A stretch of 64,000 bases of DNA from Parapristionchus giblindavisi (lineage: Eukaryota > Nematoda > Chromadorea > Rhabditida > Diplogasteridae), in contig CALSFV010000029.1 in NCBI GenBank assembly GCA_943737045.1, forward strand, positions 744,001 through 808,000, given 5' to 3'. How positions within the stretch are numbered: position 1 is the first letter of the stretch; every line of letters begins with the position of its first letter. The position numbers and the translations under genes are program-made. This document shows positions 55,800 through 64,000 of the stretch, piece by piece. The notes under the pieces were generated by a model, which searched no databases, was not told where the DNA came from, and was given only the letters and a program-made list of their open reading frames with translations.

Positions 55800-56945
55800 T
55801 GCAAACAACCGTGAGAGAGATTGTCTCAAAATCTCAAACCATGTATTATAGGTTAATGACTTATATCACGAGAACGGGCATGATATTATTACCAAAGGGT
55901 TGCGTTATAAGTATTGATGTATGTTTCAGCAAGTCCTCTTATTCATTCTCTCCTTCGTTTTAATGTTCGTGCAGGAGTTGTCGTTACACTCAATAATAAA
56001 TAAAGTATATCCAAAAGTTTATAAATAAAGTATATCGCCTTGCTATACACAGAGAAAATGTATACATATTTATACATTCAATGTATCACTATTTTTGCAC
56101 CGATTATATATGTATAAACCTTTATACATTCAGTATACTGGCTGGTAAACAGAGAAATAACAATCGATCGACTCCCCCTTTCCCCCTCCCCCTATCGCGC
56201 TCTCTCAGATCTACGTACGTATCTCGCGTGAACTCTCTCTCTCTCTAAACATAGAAATTCATGGGGGCTCTGGCTGGATACTCTCGTACCACATAAACAA
56301 TTGTTTATGTGGGCCCATATTAATATTTCATAGGGTCAATATTGCCAGTTAAACGAGGAGTTGCGTCATCTAGTTTATCGGTTCGTTTAACCTATGGCAT
56401 AACCAAGCACAATACTAACATACGATTCCACACAATGAAGATAACCCAGTATAACCACTTCACTCAATATTGCCAGTCTCCATTTTGCTTACACTAGAAA
56501 GGTCCCTCGAGGGGGGGGGGGTGTTTTGTATTTTGCTCAAAAATAGAGAGAAAAAATGAATCATTGTTTTCTTCACATTGCAGATTTTTATGACTGGAAG
56601 ACAACTTTACTATGTCTGTTCGCATATCACAGATATTTGGCTGTGAAATTTTAAATAAAGGTGTTTTAACGAAAAAATTTTTATGAAAGCTGTATTTTTA
56701 CATTAGCGCAGAGCGTAAACACTATGTTCGTAAACAAACTTTTAAATTATTTTTTGGCACATATATTTACAATAAAATGAATTAGCTCTTCACAATTATT
56801 AAAGTCAGTTCATGATAGTGCACAATCTACCGTATGATTTCAAAACTTCACGACGTCGCCTTTGAATTGAAATTCATGAAGTCCCCAAGCAGTTTTCCGC
56901 GCGTTTTCTATTATTTATTTTGATTTTTTGCAATTATTTTTGTTG
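55800..56945. other. Non-genic with dispersed repeats
   Basis: 56045-56140 has TATACAT/ATGTATA words around TTTATACATTCA. 56195-56310 is a copy of the 51105 repeat. An 11-G run lies at 56511-56521. No gene is seen. Confidence 0.45.
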
Positions 56946-56947
56946 AA

Positions 56948-57331
56948 GGCGATGACAAGACGCCCACGCTTCATATGCTGATTACAGGAACCCAGGAAGA
57001 GGTATGACGAGAATTTTCAACTTTATATTTTATTTATTCGGCTTTTCGCTGTATGTTCCTTTGCTTTGAATGGCTACCGGTTCCTGTAGTAATTATGTTC
57101 TTCAGGGAGATGGCCACACTCGGCACTTAATGTAGACTTCTACGGAAAGACCGGAGAATAGGCATCGGTGAGTTTTTTATCGGTTTATTTTCTCTTTTTT
57201 TGCATTAAAATGATCGAAATTTTGCAGCTTCTATCTTCCGTGCACCGTAGCAGAAACGTCGCTTCCTCTGATTGGTCGACTACAACTGATATACGGATGG
57301 ATGCAAAGGTATCCTAATCCTTTTCATTGTA
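56948..57331 (+). pseudogene. Degenerate exon cluster
   Basis: Three GT-AG-bounded stretches have gene-like composition: 56950-57001 (DDKTPTLHMLITGTQEE, donor GTATGAC), 57106-57168 (acceptor TTCTTCAG, donor GTGAGT) and 57229-57310 (acceptor TTTTGCAG, donor GTATCC). The middle one has stops in all three frames, so they do not make an intact coding sequence. They may be remnants of a gene, or 5' untranslated exons of the acidic-protein gene downstream. Confidence 0.3.
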
Positions 57332-57349
57332 TCAAGATCTGAATGTCTC

Positions 57350-57432
57350 TTGAGTCCGTAACGGACGGACGGCCAAGTTGCGGCCGCAAGTTGGCCGTCC
57401 GTCGGATACGGACACGTAAGACAAGGATAGCA
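57350..57432. repeat. Short GC-rich inverted repeat
   Basis: TCCGTAACGGACGGACGGCC and GGCCGTCCGTCGGATACGGA are inverted around AAGTTGCGGCCGCAAGTT. The ending CACGTAAGACAAGGATAG recalls the CACGTAAGGCAAATGTAAC MITE family. Confidence 0.75.
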
Positions 57433-57736
57433 AGCCATTTTGGTTATCGTATAGTATTTCTGTGTTACTGAATTTGAGTATTGATTGATAGAAACGTGAG
57501 TGAATCAGCTGTCACAGTTTAGACCGCGGTGCGCTTTTTGTTAATTAGGAAGTTCGGCAAAATGATTCGAACAACGATAGTCCGGAGTTTTGCCATTACG
57601 CTAAATGATTGATGATAGCTTGCTGTAAGATATTGCTTATTTCGTGCCCCTCGCATAACATTAGAGAGTTGCATTTGGTTGGAAATGACTCATGATTGTC
57701 CAGCCCCTCTGGCAGTCTGGTGCGTATATTCACGGT

Positions 57737-57899
57737 CATAGATCGAAAAGTATGTTACAAAGCACCAAGCCTGACCGCATTTTGAGCCAAAATTTCCCAA
57801 AAAAATCGTAAAACCTGGCCGCATATTGAGCCAAATTTGCCAAAAATCGAAAAACCTGACCGCATTTTGAAAACCGATAACCTAGCTATTCGACCTATG
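57737..57899. mobile_element. hAT-type MITE with perfect 8-bp target duplication, copy 2
   Basis: CATAGATCG and CGACCTATG ends, flanked by TTCACGGT on both sides (57729-57736 and 57900-57907). The interior has the same three CCTGACCGCATTTTGAG-type units as copy 1. Confidence 0.92.
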
Positions 57900-57909
57900 T
57901 TCACGGTAG

Positions 57910-58310
57910 ATGCATTTATGATCCCTATCTCAGTGGTTAGCGATTAGCGGTGCTGCTACAATGGAATATTCAAAAAAAGGGGTCACAAGAGAGAGAGGCA
58001 AACTGCCAAGGGGGATGAATAACCGCGCGACCTGTGAGTTGCTCATTTGAGGCCACAGAAATGGATAATCATGAGTCATTTTCGTCACCCTAGTTTGCAT
58101 TGTTTCCATCCTTATGTTGACGTACACAGCAAGCCTGTACTTATCGCAAATTTTTAAATATACGTTGTTTTTGCTTCTTTCCCATGTTTTTTTAAAAAAA
58201 TTATCAAGGAAAAGTTTAAAGAGGAAAGGAATAATATATTATACCATTTGGGTCGCATTACTCATTACGATATCTGTATCAATACGTTTGAGAAAATGAT
58301 GAGTGACTAG
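57910..58310. other. Non-genic
   Basis: GAGTCATTTTCGTCACCCTAG (58073) resembles words near 42000 in the other orientation. No gene is seen. Confidence 0.4.
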
Positions 58311-58540
58311 CATACATTTTCGCCCCACCCACAATCAGTTGTTTTTGCGAATTATAAACTGACCCGAAATTAGAACAAAACTGACCCGATCTACATCTCA
58401 AGTACTCGAAACTGACCCGATCTTAGGTGATTCTTACTAATCTCGATCTCCCGCATATTCCTAGATGGGTCTCGAGTTTCAAAACTGACCGCATCGACAA
58501 AAAGTGCTCACTCACAATGTGGGTGCTCGAAAATGTATGA
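58311..58540. mobile_element. CATACATTTTCG-ended repeat with ACTGACCCGAT units
   Basis: CATACATTTTCGCCCCACCCAC and GTGGGTGCTCGAAAATGTATG are inverted ends. Inside, AAACTGACCCGA occurs three times and a worn fourth time. The end sequence is shared with 50707-50880. Confidence 0.75.
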
Positions 58541-58582
58541 ATAGAAGACAACTCTAGTCAGTGACTAGAGTTGTCTTCTATT
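58540..58582. repeat. Perfect 21-bp-stem hairpin
   Basis: AATAGAAGACAACTCTAGTC followed by A, one G, and then the exact complement. No mismatches; immediately abuts the preceding repeat. Confidence 0.93.
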
Positions 58583-58584
58583 TC

Positions 58585-58980
58585 AATGCATATCCATTTC
58601 AGAAGCAGTTCAATACAATGCAATGGCGATTGAAACGATTGATTGTTGTATAATGAAGATTCCCTCATTACCCTATGGATCTTCATTTTGATTAACGTTC
58701 TTGTTCAATTCTTTCTGTAAACTAGCCTCGTTTCTTTTTCATTTCATTGTTCATTGTATTTTGATCCTTGAATATAGAAAAACCCTCTTGTGTTAGATGT
58801 GCCGACTCATTTTCTGTTGATTATGTTTTGAAATACCGATAAATAGTTCTGGAGGGAGTGTCATATCGTATGAATAGATAGATAATGTTTAGCCACGTAC
58901 TGTGATAATACAGTTATCTTGATGAGAGAAGGCTATAATCAAGATCATTATAAGTATTCTTTTCCTCATTGTCAGGCAGT
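58585..58980. other. Upstream region of the acidic-protein gene
   Basis: AT-rich, with TTTTCCTCATTGTCAGGCAGT just before the ATG at 58981, which could serve as a spliced-leader acceptor. No clear promoter. Confidence 0.4.
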
Positions 58981-61956
58981 ATGAGTAAGTTTGATCCTAT
59001 CTGTGAAGATGTTTGTCGTCGTCTACTTGCTGCCGAGGATATGGAGACTGTGCGAGTCATCCTTGCTGTGGTAGATGATATTCTGTACTGTTATTGATTG
59101 ATATTGATTGATTCAGGGTCGAGCTCGATTGGTACGTGCAGGCATGGAATTGGATGAGTTGGCGGAAATTGATAAAGACTTCGAGTGTCTACTGGTCATC
59201 CCCCTGAGTCCACTCGAGAACAGGTCGTCATGGCGAAGCAGGCCACAGTGAACGCTTATATCGAACAGCAAGCTGCGTGTATATCCGTCCAGGTATGGTA
59301 TGGTGACCATACTATGGTCTATCCTTATCGATCCTTTGAATTTTACGTTGTATTATGCACTTTTAAAATTAATAAATTAAACTCTGGTTGATGTAAGTAA
59401 TGGATGTATGACATCAGATTGACCTTTTCTGAAATCGATAAATATCGTTGTAGTAGTTGACAAGATGAGTGTATCTATCCTTCCCTCCCTTTGTATTGTA
59501 CTTTTTACTTGTTAATACAGTAAACGAGCCCGTATACATGAACCTCGATAAACGTGAGGTCACATACGTAGGCGGAGGCCGTTCGCCAAAGCGCCTCCCT
59601 CTACACTTGGGACGTCACCTTTGGAAAAAAACCATTTGTCAATGTTCATGCATACGGGCTCAGATTCATTTTATCTGAAATCAACACATAGCATTGTAAT
59701 AGTTGAGAAAATGATTGGATGAGTTGTGATAATCTTTTGCATCAGGGTCGTATTTATACATTTTTTACAATGCCTAATTAACAATTCTAATGCAGTTTGT
59801 TTATCATTAAAATAATGATGAATAATAATAAAAATCATCTTCAATCTTACAATTAATAAGTGAAACGAAGAAAAAACGGAAACGAAAAGTTTGCATAGAA
59901 TTTCCCGATGTGTTCTATTGAAGGAATAAATATTATTATTATTGTTGTTATTATTATTATTATTATTATTAATATTATTATTATTATTAATTGTGTCCAT
60001 TCCAGTCTCCTGCTCATTCCACTACAAGTTCAGCCTCTAACGAGAATTTTGATGGTTCATTGAGAGATAACGACGATAAGGTCATCTCCACTGTTCCTCA
60101 TCCTAATCATCAACAGAATCCTGATGAGAGTGTAGATGAAGCTGCCATCGACCATCATATGGTGGGTCATGGGTTACTGTAGCACAAAAAGCGATGTAAC
60201 ACAATCTATTGTAGAGCCACACTGACGGAGTAGAACAGGAAGATGAGTCGATGGAGTTGAATGATGCTATTGAGGTGAGGATTATAGTTTGTAGTTTGAT
60301 CTTTAATCTTTGAACTCTGGTTATTTGTAGAATAGTCTGCCAGATGAGCCGGAAGAGGATGGAGGTGAGAGTGTTTGTAATGAAGATGAAGAAGAGGAAC
60401 AACAAAGAGGAGATGAAGAAGATAATGAAGATGATTATGAAGGAAGAGGACAAGAGGAAGAAGAAGAAGGACAAGAAGGTATGTAATGACAATAATATAG
60501 ATCGAAACCAGACATGATCTACCTCGCATGTTAGACTACAATGTGAATGTGCGGGAATTCCAATAGGTCAGAGGGTGGTACGCTAGGTCAAACTATATGT
60601 AATAACTAGATCGCGGACACTGTAGTAACATAGTGCGAAAATATGAAAGAATGTAATACGTCTGGTACAAATGCTTTCGAAAATGTGGATGGAGTTTCAT
60701 TTATTGTTTCTACTTTCAGAAGATGATGCAGTTAGCTCACAAGAGAGTGAGGCAGTGACCAATAATGGAGATGAAGTTGACGAGGAAGATCAATTTGGCC
60801 TTGTTGGTTGTTTTGTTATTAATATTATTATTAGTATTGTTGTTGTTGTTATTTATACTCTTCATTCTAGGCTGCCAACCAAGATCAGGGTGAAGGAGTC
60901 GATATGTTTGGATTCAATCAGCAGAAGAAGGCGAATATGAGCAATGTAATATATCTATCTACCTTGATCTGATCCACTAGAATACAATGATCCTAATTAT
61001 CGATTGATTATAGAATGTGATGAATCTGTCCGATGACGATATGGGAGAGAATGATCCGATTGCTGCAGGAAATGTTGGAGTACGAGAATCTGGAATTGAT
61101 CCTGATGTTTTACTTGATATGAGTGTTAGCTCAGAAGGTATTATATTATCATTATCATATGACATATGGTCATTGACATTGTCATGTGTCATTGTCATGT
61201 TTGATTGACATCTGTGTCATTGTCATTGTCATGTATCATTGACATGCGATATCATTGTCATGACAAGTCATATGACATATGTATTCATTGTCATTGTGAT
61301 GTGCCATTGGCATCTGTATCATTGTCACTGTCATTGACATACTGTATCTATGTAGTATTGATTGTCTCTGATAGATCCGGGCAATGACTTCTTCGATATG
61401 ATGAACAATGATGCACAACGTAAGCAGACTGAAGATGGTAGTGCTGGTGAGCGATTTTGTATATGTGCCACTGATAATTTTGTCTTCCACTCATTTGCGT
61501 CATTTGTCTATTACTCACTTGTGGGATTTGAGTTTCAACTGTGGCATATCCCATTCATTGATTGTTGTTTTGCGATCTGTTATTCCATAGTTTATATTAA
61601 AACGATCATTTCGTACATTATATTAATAATAATGATGATGATTTGTATTGTTTGAAGGTACTTCTCCCTATGGAGGTGGTCCAGACTTTTTCAATATGTT
61701 CGGTACGGTAGTTTGATTATTGATTTATTAATGTCCAATAAAGTTATCCCTTGTTTGAGGCGCTGGTGGTGGAGAAGGAGATGCGAACACTTCCAAGATG
61801 AATTTCTCCTTCAACTTTGTCGAAGGTAATTGATATTTTTTAATGACTTTCTACTTGTATTTTCTAATTTTCGTTGCTGTTCGTATGATATGTTTGGGGT
61901 ATAATTATACTTTAATTAATATTATTAAATTATTTATTATTGTAGGTGGTGAATAG
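58981..61956 (+). CDS. Acidic protein with Phe/Gly motifs, 12 exons; frameshift and early TAG
   Basis: I do not recognise the family. Exons: 58981-59070, 59117-59292, 60006-60161, 60215-60274, 60331-60478, 60720-60802, 60871-60945, 61014-61137, 61375-61446, 61658-61702, 61760-61825, 61946-61956. The start is MSKFDPICEDVCRRLLAAED. Exon 2 is 176 nt and reads in two frames (AGMELDELAEIDKDFE, then VSTGHPPESTREQVVMAK), so it needs one extra base near 59184 or a 29-nt micro-intron. Exon 5 is a Glu/Asp-rich tract (NEDEEEEQQRGDEEDNED). Later exons repeat aromatic motifs: VDMFGFNQQ, NDFFDMMN, PDFFNMFG, MNFSFNFVE. The TAG at 61954 cuts off a frame that stays open to TAA at 62008 and contains another such motif (SFNLFGF). 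It may be a chaperone- or chromatin-type acidic protein; that is speculation. Confidence 0.68.
59526..59661. mobile_element. Palindromic MITE with GACGTCA-type core, copy 3 (intron 2 of the acidic gene)
   Basis: GAGCCCGTATACATGAAC and GTTCATGCATACGGGCTC are inverted ends; GTGAGGTCACATACGTAGG mirrors the right half (GACGTCACC, CTCTACACTT). Confidence 0.85.
61140..61355. repeat. Degenerate (CATTGTCATTGT) repeat in intron 8 of the acidic gene
   Basis: ATTGTCATTGTCATGT-like words recur with ATGACATATG and TTGACAT words throughout. It is a diverged short tandem repeat of 6-12 bp. Confidence 0.8.
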
Positions 61957-62010
61957 ACTCAAAGTGGTGGCGACGATGAGAAAACTTCGTTCAACTTATT
62001 CGGTTTCTAA

Positions 62011-62692
62011 TTCATTCAGCCTATCTGTACTATCTCTTGAGAGATATCTCAAATATTACTGTATTTCCTTTTAGACATGACATTTTATAGCTCGTCCCCC
62101 TCTTTACCTATCCTGTGAATGTTTTCCCGGTTTAGTTTTTATCGTTGTTATCACATAATTGGTTGATCGTTGATCTGTGAATATTTCCTATTTTTATCCA
62201 TCATCCATAACTCTACCTATTTATTGATTCTTTTCGAATTTAAATATGTTCTTGTTGTTGTTTTGTTTGTGATTATTGTCCAATGTTGTAAGGCTGTCAC
62301 GTCTATGAGATGTCTTTTTTGTCTTGTCCCATCTGTGAAACATAATCTACTGTACTATCATCATTCTTTGTTATAATTAACATAAAATTGTTTGTTTTGT
62401 ATACGTTACTCATATATGTCTAACCGATTACCACATTTCGTATTCATATTTTGCGAACAAAGCCAAATCAAGCTCCATTTTGTCACCGCATTTCATTATT
62501 TTCTTGCTCCCGCAATATCAAAATGACTATTGCGCAAGGCATATGAGGATTTGGCGTGTTGTCTGAACTCTGTACGTTGCTGGGCAGGCTTCTTGGCTTT
62601 AATTTTAAATAGATCACATTGAGGGATAATACCAACTTGGGCTCAATTATCCTCGACGTCACAGCGCTCTCTAAACTGTCTCCGGTCTTAGA
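62011..62692. other. Downstream of the acidic gene; non-genic
   Basis: No AATAAA in canonical form close to the stop; TATTAAT/ATAAAT-like words occur. No gene is seen. Confidence 0.4.
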
Positions 62693-62837
62693 GGGTAATA
62701 TTATAGTAAGTAGCGCGCAAAAAGTAACTTACTTTATACTTACTTTTTCGCTATGTACTCATGAAATAACAAAACAGTAGCAAAAAAAGTAATTACAAAG
62801 TAAGTTACTTTTTGCGCGCTACTTACTATAATATCCC
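62693..62837. mobile_element. Palindromic MITE, GGGTAATATTATAG-type ends
   Basis: GGGTAATATTATAGTAAGTAG and CTACTTACTATAATATCCC are inverted ends; the stem continues through CGCGCAAAAAGTAACTTAC. Confidence 0.9.
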
Positions 62838-62984
62838 TGCAAAACCGGAGGTGACAGCCAAAATTACCGCTCAAAATAAAAAAAAAACTATCTCACAAAT
62901 GTCTTTCCACGGCGGTTCAATGAAGAGAAATCCCTACATTTAACTTTGGCTTGAAGCCTCTTGCATTACGAAAAATCGGCAAAG
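62838..62984. other. Non-genic
   Basis: Nothing recognised. Confidence 0.4.
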
Positions 62985-63062
62985 TTGATTTGCACTGGGC
63001 GGGATTCGAACCTACGAGGTTCGGATAGATACACAAAAGCTCTACCCACTAAGCCATATCAG
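62985..63062 (-). other. tRNA-like remnant or SINE head
   Basis: On minus: ATGGCTTAGTGGGTAGAGC (A box, D arm) and CGTAGGTTCGAATCCCGCC (B box, T arm) at tRNA spacing. The acceptor stem does not close (CTGATAT against CCAGTGC) and the anticodon region (TTTTGTGTATCTATCCGAA) does not fold cleanly. Probably a tRNA pseudogene or the head of a SINE. Confidence 0.55.
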
Positions 63063-63069
63063 CATGTCT

Positions 63070-63961
63070 CGCGAATCGTAAAACTCGATGATAGGTCTGG
63101 TCAGAAGCGAGCGCCCAGATACACCGTAGTCAACTTTCGCGCTGGGAGAACCTAGATGTTTTAGTGCTTATCATCACTCAGTTTGCGATACTTTCTTTTT
63201 CCGGCAAGAGCTTCTTAGTTACTATCATTGAGCGGCCGTGCTTTCGCTTGTATGGCTATCAAAGAAAGGTGGCTTGAACCAGAATACTGTGAGGGCAGCG
63301 ATTACACCCGGTGATATCGTGTAGCAGATCGAGGTTAACCTGTACAGTAGTATTCAACATGCAATGCTTGGGCTATGTGGATTTCATCTCACATCTTACA
63401 TCTGTCTATCACCGATTTTTCTCATCTGGGTTATCATTTGTGTGTGTTTAAAATAGATTGATGCGAAACACTACAGCTAAAGTTGTAGCTGTCTCGCATG
63501 CATTGGTAGATCGAGATTTTTGCAATTTTAGTTATGTTATTGCGTAACTTTGACTTTATTTCTTGTCATAGTCATTGCGTTCTAGCTCATTGATTGCGGG
63601 ATTAGCGAAATTATGCTGAAATTTTTGAAGAAATTTGCATTTTTATGGAAATTGAAAAACGGTATACATAGTAGTTTATTTCTACTGTAAACATAGTGGT
63701 TTATTTCTTTGATTATCAATCGATAACTTGCCACATTATTGACCGCAGTTCCGGTCTATCATCGTTCAAACTACTCTTATTATCAATATTTTTCCAGCTC
63801 TGGCGAATAAAGTTGTCTTGTGGATGTTGATCGATTTCGTAGTATTCAGCTTTTATGGATTAGATATATGGCATAATTATCGATTGATTAAGATACCCTC
63901 GTCTCTTCCGTCGAGTCTGCAAGTTTTTTTGTGGAGTGACTGTATTGTTTCCGCTCCCTCT
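63070..63961. other. Non-genic
   Basis: 63258-63295 repeats part of the block at 55300-55335 (TGGCTTGAACCAGAATACTGTG). GTAAACATAGTGGTTTATTTC/ACATAGTAGTTTATTTC is a short direct repeat at 63664-63705. No gene is seen. Confidence 0.4.
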
Positions 63962-64000
63962 TCATCTACTATCTTCTGAATCCCCATCGACATCCTCCTC
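63962..64000 (-). CDS. Possible last codons of a minus-strand gene leaving the window
   Basis: Minus strand reads EEDVDGDSEDSR then TGA from the window end. The acidic composition is protein-like but only 12 codons are visible, so this is weak. Confidence 0.2.
   Translation of the reverse strand, partial: EEDVDGDSEDSR

Noticed and set aside
60103..60529. 129- and 107-codon minus-strand frames
   Set aside because: Antisense to the acidic exons; Leu/Phe/Ser-rich as expected for the complement of GAA/GAT-rich coding sequence.
62985..63062. Functional tRNA
   Set aside because: A and B boxes are good but acceptor and anticodon stems do not pair.

Overview
The window is eukaryotic and comes from a nematode. 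A complete three-exon major sperm protein (MSP) gene, a protein family found only in nematodes, lies at 36990-37505 (minus). Genes have short AT-rich introns with GT..TTTCAG-type borders, and one gene opens with an ATG two bases after a TTTACAG acceptor, as at nematode spliced-leader sites. The look of the genes and repeats fits a diplogastrid or rhabditid worm (Pristionchus-like is my guess), but that genus call is inference. No bacterial or viral gene set is present.

Layout. 1-12026 is a tandem satellite with a 321-bp monomer (about 37 units) and higher-order repeats near its right edge. It runs directly into a second satellite with a 173-bp period (12027-12952). From 13 kb to 25 kb there is almost no host gene: two long-armed palindromic transposable elements (13371-15297 and 21028-23753, the second carrying non-arm coding sequence), an 11-copy 47-bp minisatellite, LINE reverse-transcriptase scraps, MITEs and one tRNA-Ser(AGA)-like gene. 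25053-30946 (+) holds a 12-exon Nemo-like kinase (NLK/LIT-1 family) gene whose introns are full of MITEs and simple repeats. 31815-33026 (-) is a four-exon small secreted protein gene. 34.1-36.8 kb is repeats again (a palindrome with tRNA-like modules, and SINEs). 36990-37505 (-) is the MSP gene. 39.4-43.9 kb holds several poorly known minus-strand exons and genes. 44541-46475 and 48812-50248 are two more long palindromes, with a Cys-containing minus-strand terminal exon between them (46678-46901). 51607-52655 (+) is a seven-exon gene for a secreted Lys/Pro-rich then charged protein, 54541-54720 (+) a membrane-protein terminal exon, and 58981-61956 (+) a 12-exon gene for a very acidic protein with Phe/Gly motifs that has an apparent frameshift and an early TAG. 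The last 2 kb holds MITEs, a tRNA-like remnant and perhaps the end of a minus-strand gene.

Nothing suggests that these genes form one pathway. The kinase, MSP and small secreted proteins are independent units in a repeat-rich chromosome region. The most distinctive feature is the density and nesting of palindromic non-autonomous elements: five long foldbacks, at least four short MITE families with several copies each, and hAT-like elements with 8-bp target duplications. One foldback encloses protein-coding sequence that is itself split by a hAT-like MITE. All exon models were made by reading splice sites and reading frames by eye; no alignment or database search was run.
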